DNA of 64,000 nucleotides from Flavobacterium sp. HJJ (GTDB taxonomy: Bacteria > Bacteroidota > Bacteroidia > Flavobacteriales > Flavobacteriaceae): positions 124,001 through 188,000 of the forward strand of contig NZ_JADKPR010000005.1 of assembly GCF_015351475.1 (NCBI RefSeq), read 5' to 3'. The position numbers were made by a program, and so were the translations under genes. Under the pieces are notes generated by a model that saw only the letters and a list, made by a program, of their open reading frames with translations, did not search any database and was not told where the DNA came from. Of this stretch, positions 53,004-63,180 are shown in pieces (the stretch's first letter is position 1; every line of letters begins with the position of its first letter).

Positions 53004-54412
53004 TGAAAATAAAATATTTTATAGGAATTTCTTTTTGCAGCATGATTATGTTGTCATCTTGTGTAGTTGGAAAGAAATATACACGAACAGATTTAAACAC
53101 ACCTGAAAAATATAGAGAAGAAGCTGTTGTAACTGGTGATACAGTGCTGCTTCCGTGGAAAACATATTATAGAGATCCTTTATTAGTTCAATTGATAGAA
53201 AAAGCCCTCGTTAAAAATAACGAGGTGCTTGTCGCGATCAAAAACATGGAACAATTGGATCTTAGCTACAAACAGGCAAAATGGGCGTTAACTCCTACAC
53301 TTGATTTGAATGCAGGTGCCAGCCGCAGCTATCAGTCAAAAAACTCTTTGAATGGATCATTAAGCTCGCAGCTCACCAGCAAGGATTACATTGATGATTA
53401 CAATGCGACATTAAATTTATCCTGGGAAGCTGATATCTGGGGAAAAGCGGCCATGCAAAAGCGTGATGCAAAAGCATCTTATTTTGCGCAAAAGGAAAAC
53501 CTTTCGGCACTTAAAACCAGAATAATTGTTCAGGTTGCTCAAGCTTATTTTAATCTTTTAGGATTGGACGAACAGCTTAAAATTGCTGAGAAAAATATTG
53601 AATTGAGTACCAATACTTTGAGCATGATGCAGCTTCAGTTCAAATCGGGATTAATCAGTTCTTTGGCTTTAAATCAGACTGAAGCTCAAAAGAAAACTGC
53701 TGAACTTCTAGTACCGCAGGCAAAAGCGAATATTGCGGTACAGGAAAATACGCTTATGGTTTTATGCGGAGAATATCCTGATACTGTCGAGCGTGCCGGA
53801 AATTTAAATGCAGCTGAAATGGATGTAAAACTTCCATCAGGAGTTCCTGCGTTTCTTTTAAGCCGAAGATCAGACGTAAAAAGTGCAGAATATGCCGTAA
53901 TGTCTGCCACAGCAAAAACAGGACTTGCCAAAGCGCAGATGTATCCAGCATTAAGCATAAATCCATCTATTGGAGCTAATTCCTTTGAGTTTGATAACTG
54001 GTTTAACTTTCCGGGATCTATAACCAAGACAATCGCTGTCAATCTGGTACAGCCCATTTTTAAGAAACGCACACTTAGAACTGCTTATGAGATTGCAGCA
54101 TTGGAACAGGAAAAATCAGTAATTCAGTTCAAGCAGTCTTTTATAACTGCAGTTGCTGAAGTATCGGGAGCTATGTCAAAATTAAAGTATGCAGATGAAC
54201 GTATGGAAACCGTAACGGAGAAAGCGGTATCTTTAGAAAAAGCAACTGCCAATGCTAATCTTTTGTACAAAAGCGGTATGGCTACTTATCTAGATGTTAT
54301 TGTAGCTCAAAATAGTGCGCTCCAAAATGATTTGGATCTTATTGCTATCAAATTAGAAAAACTCAATGCCGCAACAGAACTATATCGTGCACTTGGCGGC
54401 GGTGTGCAATAG
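53003..54412 (+). CDS. Outer-membrane efflux lipoprotein (TolC/NodT family)
   Basis: 469 residues. A lipoprotein signal (SFCSMIMLSSCVVGKKY, Cys about 20) and two OEP repeats (about 65-255 and 270-465) with long helices form the trimeric channel through which the RND pump expels substrates. The last residues (TELYRALGGGVQ) are the usual NodT-family ending. It completes the adaptor-pump-channel operon. No terminator is clear directly after it; the next hairpin is at 54605. Confidence 0.93.
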   Translation: MKIKYFIGISFCSMIMLSSCVVGKKYTRTDLNTPEKYREEAVVTGDTVLLPWKTYYRDPLLVQLIEKALVKNNEVLVAIKNMEQLDLSYKQAKWALTPTLDLNAGASRSYQSKNSLNGSLSSQLTSKDYIDDYNATLNLSWEADIWGKAAMQKRDAKASYFAQKENLSALKTRIIVQVAQAYFNLLGLDEQLKIAEKNIELSTNTLSMMQLQFKSGLISSLALNQTEAQKKTAELLVPQAKANIAVQENTLMVLCGEYPDTVERAGNLNAAEMDVKLPSGVPAFLLSRRSDVKSAEYAVMSATAKTGLAKAQMYPALSINPSIGANSFEFDNWFNFPGSITKTIAVNLVQPIFKKRTLRTAYEIAALEQEKSVIQFKQSFITAVAEVSGAMSKLKYADERMETVTEKAVSLEKATANANLLYKSGMATYLDVIVAQNSALQNDLDLIAIKLEKLNAATELYRALGGGVQ

Positions 54413-54530
54413 ATAGATATTTTTATCTTTTTAAAACACTCAAATTCGGATAAAATAACCGGCATTGTAGTAAAGTGTTTGATGGAAGTCTCATCCATAT
54501 CACAAAAAGAGAAACAAAACTATTGGAAGA

Positions 54531-54606
54531 CAATGGCATTTTAAGCTTTCGAAAAAAGTCAATACAGGTATTAAAAGTTCGATTCCAGTCACTGACACTC
54601 CACAAA
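54531..54606 (+). repeat. Right copy of the imperfect ~75-bp repeat (possible att site)
   Basis: Aligns with 40905-40978 in the same orientation. It lies just after the efflux operon and is followed by a terminator hairpin. Together the two copies bracket the tyrosine recombinase and all genes through the RND pump. The 101-codon frame crossing it (54475-54780) is probably spurious. Confidence 0.5.
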
Positions 54607-54634
54607 ACTTCTCAAGAAATTGGGAAGTTTTTTT
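54605..54634 (+). terminator. Terminator after the right repeat
   Basis: AAAACTTCTC (54605-54614) pairs with GGGAAGTTTT (54623-54632) with one wobble pair, followed by T. Confidence 0.75.
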
Positions 54635-54791
54635 GCTCTGAATTGAAATTTTTTGAAATCCTCATAAAATTGGATCATGCTCAAATTATTAACCGAATAA
54701 ATAACCAGAAATCAAGGACAAATTTTAATATAAACTATTTATTTTGTACTTATATTATGTTATTTTTGAGCGAATTTTAAACCTAAATTAT

Positions 54792-55982
54792 ATGAAGTTA
54801 AATTATCTACATTTTGGCTTTTTCCTGTTTCCCCTTTTTACTTTAAATGCACAAAGTATTTCAACTGAATTAGTGGAATACCAGATTTTAAGAGAACCTA
54901 AAATTAGTATCGACGCCAGTTCACGCCAGTATTCAGTAACAGTTACTTCACCTTACAACCTGACAAGTGATGAAGTTTATGCCCAATCTAAAATTGATTT
55001 TCAAACCGAATTAAATAATTTTGATAAAGTAACTGCGGAAAGTGAAAAAGAGTTTAAACAAAAATTAGCAGATTATGATGCAGATGTAGCAAAAGCCAAT
55101 GCTAAATATAAATCAGAGTCTGAAGAATTTAAAAAACTTACTTTATTAGAGCGTTTAACGCTGCAGGATAAAAATCAAACCCCTAAACTTATTCTTCCCA
55201 ACAGACCGCTTTATGTAGCGCCGCTAAAACCAGTTTATCACGAACCAAACCTTCAAAACTTTGTTATTATTGACAATAATGTTTTAGCTTCTCAGGTAAA
55301 CATTGACGGTTTTACTAAAGACGGAAATTATTTAACCATTTTATTAGACATCAAAAAAACTAATTTTCAGGATAATTCAGGACAAACTTATGCCAATCAG
55401 CCTACTACACTTATTGTAAAGCAAAATGGACTAGAAAAAATAAATAAAATCTTTTTTCAGGAATATAAATACATTAGTTCGTCTCCAACAAACAACATCA
55501 ATAAACCTCGTGAAGAACAACAGCATTTGAAAAAAATTGTAGCTTTTGTAAATGATTATTTAAATGAAACATTTGCTTTTAAAACAATCCGATATAGTAT
55601 AAGACTCCAGAAAGTTAAAAACAAAGGGCAATATGATGATTTAGAAAAAGCTGATATTTATGTTTCTACTAATTTAAAAAAATTAAGCCCTGAAAATCCT
55701 CAAATTAATGCCGCAGCTTTTACTGGAATGCAGAAAGGAATTGATATTTGGAGAGAAACCCTTTCTAAGATTGATTTCAAAGATCCCAAAGCCGATTTTA
55801 ATGCAAAAATTGCAAAGTTTATTTACTTCAATTTAATGAATTTAAATTTGGCATTAGATAAAAAAACTGATGCAGAAAAAGTACTTAATGAGATGCAGGA
55901 AAATTTAATTTACATCAAATTAAATTCAAGCGAAGAAACCGAATTAAAAGCCATCGAAAAGCAAATTTATAAAACAACTTAA
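54792..55982 (+). CDS. Secreted protein of unknown function
   Basis: About 396 residues from the ATG at 54792 (MKLNYLHFGFFLFPLFTLNAQS), a clear signal peptide with cleavage near NAQS; the longer frame to 54744 adds an unneeded membrane-like prefix. The mature part starts with a paired motif (TELVEYQILREPKISIDASSRQYSVTVTSPYNLTSDE), then a charged helix (about 75-125) and mixed domains. No catalytic motif or known family is recognised. It precedes another secreted gene by 11 bases on the same strand, so they form an operon, probably of envelope or periplasmic function. Confidence 0.75.
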   Translation: MKLNYLHFGFFLFPLFTLNAQSISTELVEYQILREPKISIDASSRQYSVTVTSPYNLTSDEVYAQSKIDFQTELNNFDKVTAESEKEFKQKLADYDADVAKANAKYKSESEEFKKLTLLERLTLQDKNQTPKLILPNRPLYVAPLKPVYHEPNLQNFVIIDNNVLASQVNIDGFTKDGNYLTILLDIKKTNFQDNSGQTYANQPTTLIVKQNGLEKINKIFFQEYKYISSSPTNNINKPREEQQHLKKIVAFVNDYLNETFAFKTIRYSIRLQKVKNKGQYDDLEKADIYVSTNLKKLSPENPQINAAAFTGMQKGIDIWRETLSKIDFKDPKADFNAKIAKFIYFNLMNLNLALDKKTDAEKVLNEMQENLIYIKLNSSEETELKAIEKQIYKTT

Positions 55983-55993
55983 AAACTAATATT

Positions 55994-57403
55994 ATGAGAA
56001 TAAAAATATTTGCACTTCTTTTTTTACTGCTAAGCTATTCTGGATTTAGCCAGATTAGTAAAGAATACGGAACAAAATTTGACTACGATTCAAGAGAAAT
56101 AGATTTTAAATTAGTATTGGTTGATAACTACAATCATTATATGTCTTCTATAATAAATGTTGACGGCGGAATGCAGTCAAGCAACAAAATTATTATTAGA
56201 AAATTTGATCAAAAAAATCAGTTAGTTGAGACTTTTACTGAAGAATTTCCATATAAAGACGCATTTACACTCCATAATTATGTTGGAAGTTATGAGATTG
56301 GAAAAGAGAAGCTTATAATTTTAACCGATTGTTATTCAAATAAAACAAAAAAGAAAGAAATTCATCAAATTACATTTGATAAAAAAACGGGGTTATTTGA
56401 TAAAAAAGTAATCGCCGAATATACTTTTGAAAGCCTATCAAAATCTGGAACTACTTATCCAATGGTTTCACAAAACAAAAACTATTTCGGAATTGTTTAT
56501 AGTAAATTTGCAAATAAGAAAATTGCAGAAGAACACCAATGTACCATTATAGATGGAAGAACAGGAGATTTACTTTGGCAGAAAGACGTTTCCTTTCCGT
56601 TATTATCATTTACAGACAATGTCGTTTTAAGTGATAGCGGAAAAGTGATTTTCGTCAGAACAACTAAAGAAACCGGATCTCAAAACGTTTTGGCTATAGC
56701 AGATGGAAATACTGTTGAAAACAAAGATTTTGGTAAAGAAGATGTCAAGATTAAGAAACCGCTTTCTTTTTCAGTAGGTCCAAACGAGTATCTTATCGCA
56801 TTTAATAATTATGCACATGGTATAAACCGCGGAGAATTTGATAAAGTTCTTGTTTATGATGTAAATGCAGGTAAGGTCTTGAAAAATAATTCTGTAGAAA
56901 ATTTAAGAAATATTAAGGATTTGAAGAATGTTAATTTCAATACTTTGTTCATACAAAATGATGAAATTAACTTATTTGTAGACTGTGACTTTCAAAGCGG
57001 AACAAAACCGGATCCTACCTTTCCAAATTCAACGTTCAAAGTTCCGGAATATTCAAACGGTTATCCAAATTTACTGTTGTTTAATATGAATGGAGAACTC
57101 ACGAGAACTGTAGGTTATAATATACGACCAGCTAGAGAAGGTTATAAATCAATTGGTGTACAAAATATTAAAGGAAACTTTTTTCTTAATGCACATCTAA
57201 ACGGACAATATGAAATTCCTGGAATTTACCGATTAAATAACGGTTCGATTGACAATAATCTTAAAATAAAATCTTTAGATGATGATGGAACAATAATTAA
57301 AGGTTTTATGAATTATTTACCCGAAGCTAAAAGATTAATTTTGGCGAAAACAGAAGGCAATAAACAAATGGTTTTTATTAATCTTATGAACGTTCAGCTG
57401 TAA
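55994..57403 (+). CDS. Secreted protein, predicted beta-propeller-like, unknown
   Basis: 469 residues. A signal peptide (MRIKIFALLFLLLSYSGFSQ) precedes a beta-rich protein with repeated short strands such as KLIILTDCYSNK, NYFGIVYSKF, GKVIFVRTTKE, EYLIAFNNYA and RLILAKTEG, consistent with a beta-propeller. No enzyme motif or known family was recognised. It forms an operon with the upstream secreted protein and is closed by a strong terminator. Confidence 0.72.
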   Translation: MRIKIFALLFLLLSYSGFSQISKEYGTKFDYDSREIDFKLVLVDNYNHYMSSIINVDGGMQSSNKIIIRKFDQKNQLVETFTEEFPYKDAFTLHNYVGSYEIGKEKLIILTDCYSNKTKKKEIHQITFDKKTGLFDKKVIAEYTFESLSKSGTTYPMVSQNKNYFGIVYSKFANKKIAEEHQCTIIDGRTGDLLWQKDVSFPLLSFTDNVVLSDSGKVIFVRTTKETGSQNVLAIADGNTVENKDFGKEDVKIKKPLSFSVGPNEYLIAFNNYAHGINRGEFDKVLVYDVNAGKVLKNNSVENLRNIKDLKNVNFNTLFIQNDEINLFVDCDFQSGTKPDPTFPNSTFKVPEYSNGYPNLLLFNMNGELTRTVGYNIRPAREGYKSIGVQNIKGNFFLNAHLNGQYEIPGIYRLNNGSIDNNLKIKSLDDDGTIIKGFMNYLPEAKRLILAKTEGNKQMVFINLMNVQL

Positions 57404-57441
57404 TAAGTTAACTCAAAATAAAATTACTTTTATAACAGAAA

Positions 57442-57473
57442 GGCACTTGTTTACACCAAGTGTCTTTTTTTTT
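57442..57473 (+). terminator. Rho-independent terminator of the secreted-protein operon
   Basis: GGCACTTG (57442-57449) pairs with CAAGTGTC (57457-57464) with one wobble pair, then a run of T. Confidence 0.85.
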
Positions 57474-57814
57474 ATATTTATCCATTGAACATTTAATAAG
57501 ATATTAAAACAGCATCGACAATTACCAAATCAAACGATCAGATAAATTCTTATGCAAAAAAAATAAGCAGCCATTCAATTCAATTAAAATCAGCAATAAT
57601 TAAAGACTAGCCTTATTGATTATAAATAACTAAGGTTATATTTTGAGACTAGAATTTTATTATTTTTGAACCATTATTTTGCAGATTTAACATGCTTTAA
57701 AATAAATAAAATTTAAAAGCTTTAGATTATGCTCAATATTGTTAAAAACATATAAGAGTATTAAAATCCTCTCTTATTTCAAGGATTAAAGCATTATTAA
57801 GATTACAAGTGTAA
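57474..57814. other. Intergenic region before the GntR-type gene
   Basis: About 340 bases, very AT-rich, without a gene. It contains a TATTTTTG string (57661-57668) that fits the -7 consensus but has no -33 partner at the usual spacing. Confidence 0.4.
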
Positions 57815-58864
57815 ATGCAGTATCAAAAGTTAAAACTAAACGTCAGTTCACGTTCAAGCGTGCCAAAATACAAGCAGGTAGCAGAATGTATCATGAATGA
57901 TATAAATTCAGGAACACTGGAAGCAGGTCATCAAATACCTTCAATTAATGAGTTAAGCCATTCAAGCTCTCTGTCGCGCGATACAATTCAAAAGGCTTAT
58001 AAATATTTGCGGAATAAAAATCTAATTATTTCCGTTAAAGGCGTTGGTAATTTTATCAATATAAAAAAATCCTCAGATAAACTCAATATCTTTTTCCTTA
58101 TTAATAAACCAAGTTCTTACAAGATGGAGATATGTAATGCTTTTGTAGATACAATAGGGGACAAAGGTAATATCGCAGTATCTTTTTATTATTGTGATGA
58201 AAATCTTTTTATTGATGGACTAAAAAAAAGTTTGGGCATGTTTGATTACTACGTAATTATGCCTCATTTTAAAAACGAAAGCAACAATCATGTCAGTTAT
58301 ACAGATAAAGCCTTTGAAGCGCTTCAAAATATGCCCAAAGACAAGCTAATTTTATTGGATACCGTAAAAGAGGGGATTACTGGAAATTATGGTGCAGTAT
58401 GCCAGGACTTTAAAAATGATATTTTCCATGCATTGGAACAAGCTTCAGATAAACTTGAAAAGTACGATAAGATCATTTTAATATACCCGAAAAATGCTGT
58501 GTTTCCATATCCAGAACCTATCATAACTGGATTTAAAGCATTCTGTAGTTCTTACAATTTTAATTTTGAGGTTATAGACACCATTGATGATTGTATAAGT
58601 TTTGAAAGCAAAGATGCTTACATAGTAATTGAGGAATCGGATTTGGTTGATTTAGTCCAGCAGACCAAAGCCAAACATCTTGTACTAGGTAAGGATGTAG
58701 GTGTGGTTTCATACAATGAAACTCCGTTGAAATCATTGCTTGACATAACCGTTATCAGCACTGACTTTAAAGCGATGGGAGTGCTTACCGCTGATCTGAT
58801 ATTATCAAACAAAAAAGAAATAATTAAAAATGAGTTTAAATATATTGAACGCAGTTCATTATAA
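57815..58864 (+). CDS. GntR-family regulator with periplasmic-binding-like sensor domain
   Basis: 349 residues. Residues about 15-85 are a GntR winged helix (YKQVAECIMNDINSGTLEAGHQIPSINELSHSSSLSRDTIQKAYKYL). The rest resembles a LacI/GalR-type sugar-binding fold (LNIFFLINKPSSYKMEICNAFVDTIG... GVLTADLIL), an arrangement typical of Bacteroidota carbohydrate regulators. It would bind a sugar or metabolite and control a catabolic operon. No sugar genes lie next to it, so its target is elsewhere or itself. Confidence 0.85.
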   Translation: MQYQKLKLNVSSRSSVPKYKQVAECIMNDINSGTLEAGHQIPSINELSHSSSLSRDTIQKAYKYLRNKNLIISVKGVGNFINIKKSSDKLNIFFLINKPSSYKMEICNAFVDTIGDKGNIAVSFYYCDENLFIDGLKKSLGMFDYYVIMPHFKNESNNHVSYTDKAFEALQNMPKDKLILLDTVKEGITGNYGAVCQDFKNDIFHALEQASDKLEKYDKIILIYPKNAVFPYPEPIITGFKAFCSSYNFNFEVIDTIDDCISFESKDAYIVIEESDLVDLVQQTKAKHLVLGKDVGVVSYNETPLKSLLDITVISTDFKAMGVLTADLILSNKKEIIKNEFKYIERSSL

Positions 58865-59075
58865 TCCCTAAAAACTGATTTACAATTGTATTGCAATGGA
58901 GGCAGCTTCGATACAACACTGACAGTACAACAATATACTTCAAAATGATTTTTAATTTAAAATAACATATCAGAAAGTTAAAGAAGAATTATGCAGAAAC
59001 TTCTTTTGGTATAAAATTTGTATTCTTGACAAACAGAAGACAAGTAACAAAGCTTTTGCACTTAGATCACAAATT
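58865..59075. other. Intergenic, left of the inverted-repeat element
   Basis: No gene or clear hairpin was found in this stretch; the MITE-like inverted repeat begins at 59076. Confidence 0.35.
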
Positions 59076-59268
59076 CGATTCCACGCATTCGCATTTAAAA
59101 AAAGATAAACACGAATTTCACCAATTAACACTAATTCTTATCAAAATTGAAATCAAATTTTACAACTTTTACAGTTTCGAATATTTTGTGTAATTAAACA
59201 GCAATCTTAATTCGTGCAAATTAGTGTAATTCGTGTCAGAAACTTTTAAAAGCGAATGCCGTGATTCG
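59076..59268. repeat. MITE-like inverted-repeat element, ~193 bp
   Basis: The left end (CGATTCCACGCATTCGC, then TTTAAAA, CACGAAT and CACTAATT) is mirrored at the right end (AATTAGTG, ATTCGTG, TTTTAAAA, GCGAATGCCGTGATTCG). The arms are about 55 bases with mismatches; the centre is AT-rich and non-coding. The ATTCGTG/TTAGTG strings are of a kind I recall as repeated in Flavobacterium genomes. It looks like a non-autonomous element or REP-type repeat and has no coding frame. Confidence 0.7.
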
Positions 59269-59295
59269 ATTCCTAATACTATATACTATTTTGAC

Positions 59296-59303
59296 TATAT
59301 TTG
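59296..59303 (+). promoter_or_regulatory. TATATTTG -7 element for the HD phosphohydrolase gene
   Basis: Matches TANNTTTG and lies 22 bases before the GTG at 59325. It overlaps the TTG at 59301, which therefore cannot be the start codon. Confidence 0.6.
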
Positions 59304-59324
59304 TTTTCCTTAAATCATCTGACA

Positions 59325-60554
59325 GTGTCTCAAATAAATAAACTCAAAATATTCAATGATCCAATTTATGGATTTATTACAATACCCAATCCTTTAATTT
59401 ACGATTTAGTTCAGCACCCTTATTTTCAAAGGCTGAGACGTATTTCACAAATGGGATTGTCTTATCTCGTATATCCGGGAGCTAATCACACTCGTTTCCA
59501 TCATGCGCTGGGATGCATGCACTTAATGCAGAAAGCTGTCGATGTTCTCCGTTTTAAAGAAGTAAACATCAGCCCTGAGGAAGAGAATGCTTTATACATA
59601 GCTATTTTACTGCATGATATTGGTCATGGTCCTTTTTCTCATGCCATGGAAAGCAGTATTGTCGAAGATGTTCATCACGAGGAAATATCCTTATTATTGA
59701 TGAATCAGCTCAATATTGAATTCAGCGGTAAATTGAGTCTGGCTATTCAGGTTTTTAAGGGAGAATATCATCGAAAATTCATGCTGCAGCTGATTTCAAG
59801 CCAGCTTGATATGGACCGAATGGATTATTTAAAAAGGGATAGTTTTTATTCTGGGGTTTCAGAAGGAAATATTAATTCCGAAAGATTGATTCAGATGATG
59901 AATGTTGTAGATGATGTTCTGGTTATTGAAGAAAAAGGGATTTACTCAGTCGAAAAGTTTTTAATGTCAAGACGATTGATGTATTGGCAGGTTTACTTAC
60001 ACAAAACCAGTCTAGCAGCCGAATTGATATTGACCAAAGTACTGAAACGTGCCAAAGAACTGACCGAAAGAGGAATGGTTTTGCCCTGCAGTAAATCATT
60101 ATTGTTTTTTATGCAAAACAAGGTAACCCTAGAAACTTTTGATCAAAAAACAGTAAAACTCTTTACCAAACTTGATGATTTTGATATTATCAGTGCTTTA
60201 AAAGAATGGGAAAGCCATGATGATTTTATACTCTCTTCATTGAGCCGAATGATTATCAATAGAGATTTATTAAAAATCAAATTAACCAATGATAAAGTGT
60301 CACTCGAAGAATTACAGGACCAGAAAGAGCGTTTCGCTTCTCAAAATAAAATTTCTTTGACTGAGGCAGGCTATTTCATATTTAAAGGAAAAATAAAAAG
60401 CCAGGCATATAACAAACTAGCTGAACCTATAAGGATTTTAAATAAAGATGCAACTATCGAAGATGTTGTAGAGGCATCTGACCAGCTGAATTTGAAGTCG
60501 TTATCAAGACTGGTAACTAAGTATTACATTTGTTTTCCAAAACAACTGCTTTAA
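59325..60554 (+). CDS. HD-domain phosphohydrolase (dNTPase-like)
   Basis: 409 residues from GTG at 59325 (read VSQINKLKIFNDPIYGF). The HD metal motif is H...HD...D: TRFHHALGCMHLM (about 54-66), ILLHDIGHGPFSH (about 93-105) and DMDRMDYLKRDS (about 166-177). This is the YpgQ/SamHD1-like family of phosphohydrolases acting on deoxynucleotides; the true substrate is not fixed. All metal ligands are present. Single-gene unit upstream of the lipid A genes. Confidence 0.88.
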   Translation: MSQINKLKIFNDPIYGFITIPNPLIYDLVQHPYFQRLRRISQMGLSYLVYPGANHTRFHHALGCMHLMQKAVDVLRFKEVNISPEEENALYIAILLHDIGHGPFSHAMESSIVEDVHHEEISLLLMNQLNIEFSGKLSLAIQVFKGEYHRKFMLQLISSQLDMDRMDYLKRDSFYSGVSEGNINSERLIQMMNVVDDVLVIEEKGIYSVEKFLMSRRLMYWQVYLHKTSLAAELILTKVLKRAKELTERGMVLPCSKSLLFFMQNKVTLETFDQKTVKLFTKLDDFDIISALKEWESHDDFILSSLSRMIINRDLLKIKLTNDKVSLEELQDQKERFASQNKISLTEAGYFIFKGKIKSQAYNKLAEPIRILNKDATIEDVVEASDQLNLKSLSRLVTKYYICFPKQLL

Positions 60555-60580
60555 AATTAACATTTAAAACCTATTTTTCA

Positions 60581-60588
60581 TATTTTTG
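60581..60588 (+). promoter_or_regulatory. TATTTTTG -7 element upstream of lpxD
   Basis: Matches TANNTTTG about 98 bases before the lpxD ATG. A 16-codon frame (60594-60644, [16 protein letters not shown]) begins right behind it and could be a leader peptide, though this is weak. Confidence 0.45.
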
Positions 60589-60685
60589 TCGCCATGAATC
60601 AAGCTAATCTATTTTTATTATATAGTGTGAGAACTAACTTTTAGTCTGTTCCATCTTATACTTTTTAAAAATACAATACAATAAG

Positions 60686-61729
60686 ATGAAATTTACAGCT
60701 GAACAAATAGCAGGGATTTTAGAAGGAGAGATTGTTGGTAATGCCAATGCTGAAGTATCCCGTTTATCCAAAATCGAAGAAGGAACAGAAGGCTCACTTA
60801 CTTTTTTATCCAATCCAAAATACACAAACTTTATTTATACCACAAAAGCATCAATTACGATTGTTAATGATTCTTTTGTTCCCGAAACTCCAATAAGTAC
60901 AACACTTATAAAAGTAGCAGATGCTTATAAGGCATTTTCGAAACTGCTTGAATTTTACAATCAGGTGAAATTAAATAAAAACGGTATCGAAACACCTTCC
61001 TTTATTTCTGAAAGTGCTGTTTATGGCGAAAATCTATATTTAGGAAGTTTTAGCTACATAAGCGACAATGTGAAATTGGGAAATAATGTAAAAATATATC
61101 CTGGGAGTTTCATTGGAGACAATGTCTCTATTGGAAACAATGTGATTATTTTCGCTGGCTCTAAAATTTATTCAGAAACTGTAATTGGAAATAACTGTAC
61201 CATTCATTCAGGAGCAATTATAGGTGCTGACGGTTTTGGCTATGCTCCAAACGAAGACGGCACTTATGATAAAATTCCGCAGATAGGAAATGTAATTATT
61301 GAAGACAATGTGGATATTGGTGCCAATTCTACTATAGACAGGGCAACATTAGGATCTACTGTTATCAGAGCTGGTGTAAAAATAGACAACCAAGTACAGA
61401 TTGCCCATAATGTCGAAATCGGTAACAACACAGTTATTGCTGCTCAAACAGGAATAGCAGGTTCTACAAAAGTAGGAGGCAACTGTATGATAGGAGGTCA
61501 GGTAGGTATTGTAGGGCATTTAACAATAGGAAATAACGTCCGTATTCAGGCTCAGTCTGGAGTAGCAAGTAATATAAAAGACAACGAAGTTCTTCAGGGA
61601 AGCCCAACATTTGGATATTCTGATTTTAGTAAATCGTATGTTTATTTTAAGAATTTACCTAAAATGGTAAAAGAAATAGAAGAGTTAAAAAAACAAATAT
61701 TAAACCAAAAAAATGGAAACAATGGTTAA
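60686..61729 (+). CDS. lpxD: UDP-3-O-acylglucosamine N-acyltransferase
   Basis: 347 residues. The N-terminal uridine-binding domain ([24 protein letters not shown]) precedes a left-handed beta helix of hexapeptide repeats ([24 protein letters not shown]). The catalytic His is in [15 protein letters not shown]. It adds the second hydroxy-acyl chain to lipid A precursor, using acyl-ACP. Its last codons overlap the lpxC-fabZ start. A full-length, intact LpxD. Confidence 0.95.
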   Translation: MKFTAEQIAGILEGEIVGNANAEVSRLSKIEEGTEGSLTFLSNPKYTNFIYTTKASITIVNDSFVPETPISTTLIKVADAYKAFSKLLEFYNQVKLNKNGIETPSFISESAVYGENLYLGSFSYISDNVKLGNNVKIYPGSFIGDNVSIGNNVIIFAGSKIYSETVIGNNCTIHSGAIIGADGFGYAPNEDGTYDKIPQIGNVIIEDNVDIGANSTIDRATLGSTVIRAGVKIDNQVQIAHNVEIGNNTVIAAQTGIAGSTKVGGNCMIGGQVGIVGHLTIGNNVRIQAQSGVASNIKDNEVLQGSPTFGYSDFSKSYVYFKNLPKMVKEIEELKKQILNQKNGNNG

Positions 61730-63110
61730 ACAAAAGACCATCAAAACAGAAATTTCGCTGACAGGAGTTGGACTGCATACTGGAAAAGAAGTAAAAATGA
61801 CTTTTAAACCTGCTCCAGTAAACAATGGATTTACATTTGTTCGTGTAGATCTTGAAGGACATCCTGTTATTGAAGCTGATGCTAATTATGTAGTTAATAC
61901 ACAACGTGGTACTAATTTAGAAAAATTGGGTGTAAAAATTCAGACACCTGAGCATGTTTTGGCAGCCTTGATGGGTTCTGATCTGGATAATATTATCATC
62001 GAGTTAGATGCTTCTGAACTTCCGATTATGGACGGCTCTTCAAAATTTTTCATGGAAGCAATTGATCAAGCAGGTATTGAAGAACAGGAATTAAACCGTA
62101 ATATATATGTAGTTAAAGAAGTAATTTCATTTACTGATGAAGCTTCCGGAAGTGAAATTATGGTAATGCCGAGTGATCATTACAGTGTAACGACTATGGT
62201 TGATTTTGGTACAAAAATATTAGGAACACAAAATGCCACTTTAAAAACAATTGACGATTTCAAAAATGAAATTTCTAATGCAAGAACATTTAGTTTTCTG
62301 CATGAACTAGAAGCTTTATTAGAAAACGGATTGATTAAAGGCGGTGATTTAAATAATGCCATTGTATATGTAGATAAAGATATTTCGGAGTCTACAATGG
62401 AAAGCCTGAAAAAAGCCTTTGGCAAAGACGAGATTACTGTAAAACCAAATGGTATCTTAGATAATCTTACACTGCATTATCCAAACGAAGCTGCAAGACA
62501 TAAATTATTAGATGTAATTGGTGATTTAGCTTTAATCGGAACAAAAATTCAAGGAAAAATCATCGCTAATAAACCTGGACATTTTGTAAATACTCAATTT
62601 GCAAAAAAAATGTCAAAAATCATCAAAAACGAACAAAGAAATTATGTTCCAACTTATGATTTGAATCAGGAGCCTTTGATGGATATTCATAAAATTATGG
62701 CTATGTTACCGCATAGACCTCCGTTTTTACTGATTGACAGAATTATCGAAATGTCTGACAGCCACGTAGTAGGAATGAAAAATGTTACAATGAATGAAAA
62801 TTTCTTTGTTGGACACTTTCCTAATGCACCGGTAATGCCTGGAGTATTGATTGTAGAAGCAATGGCGCAGACAGGAGGTATCCTAGTCTTAAGCACAGTT
62901 CCAGACCCAGAAAATTATCTGACTTTTTTCATGAAAATTGATAATGTAAAATTCAAACAAAAAGTATTACCTGGAGATACACTTATTTTTAAATGTGATC
63001 TGATAACTCCAATACGCAGAGGAATCTGTCACATGCAGGCAAATGCATACGCAAATGGGCGATTAGTAGCTCAAGCCGAATTAATGGCACAGATTGCCAG
63101 AAAACAATAA
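61713..63110 (+). CDS. lpxC/fabZ: Fused LpxC deacetylase and FabZ dehydratase
   Basis: 465 residues. Residues 1-300 are LpxC, the zinc deacetylase that commits to lipid A synthesis ([32 protein letters not shown] with a zinc His, [11 protein letters not shown]). Residues about 320-460 are FabZ, the 3-hydroxyacyl-ACP dehydratase ([35 protein letters not shown]). This fusion is typical of Bacteroidota and couples lipid A and fatty acid flux. It overlaps lpxD by 17 bases; a second in-frame ATG at 61722 is also possible as start. Confidence 0.95.
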   Translation: METMVKQKTIKTEISLTGVGLHTGKEVKMTFKPAPVNNGFTFVRVDLEGHPVIEADANYVVNTQRGTNLEKLGVKIQTPEHVLAALMGSDLDNIIIELDASELPIMDGSSKFFMEAIDQAGIEEQELNRNIYVVKEVISFTDEASGSEIMVMPSDHYSVTTMVDFGTKILGTQNATLKTIDDFKNEISNARTFSFLHELEALLENGLIKGGDLNNAIVYVDKDISESTMESLKKAFGKDEITVKPNGILDNLTLHYPNEAARHKLLDVIGDLALIGTKIQGKIIANKPGHFVNTQFAKKMSKIIKNEQRNYVPTYDLNQEPLMDIHKIMAMLPHRPPFLLIDRIIEMSDSHVVGMKNVTMNENFFVGHFPNAPVMPGVLIVEAMAQTGGILVLSTVPDPENYLTFFMKIDNVKFKQKVLPGDTLIFKCDLITPIRRGICHMQANAYANGRLVAQAELMAQIARKQ

Positions 63111-63180
63111 TTTTTTTGCTGATTTGATTAATCGTTTATCCGATTAATCAATCAACAAGTTAAACGACTAAACAAAATAT

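Noticed and set aside
54475..54780. 101-codon frame after the efflux operon
   Set aside because: It crosses the 75-bp repeat and its terminator hairpin and has no recognisable feature, so it is probably chance.
59301..59324. TTG start at 59301 for the HD phosphohydrolase
   Set aside because: The TTG is part of the TATATTTG promoter box; the GTG at 59325 gives the expected N-terminus.
60594..60644. 16-codon leader peptide before lpxD
   Set aside because: It starts just behind a -7 box, but there is no codon bias, hairpin pair or other sign of attenuation; too short to support.
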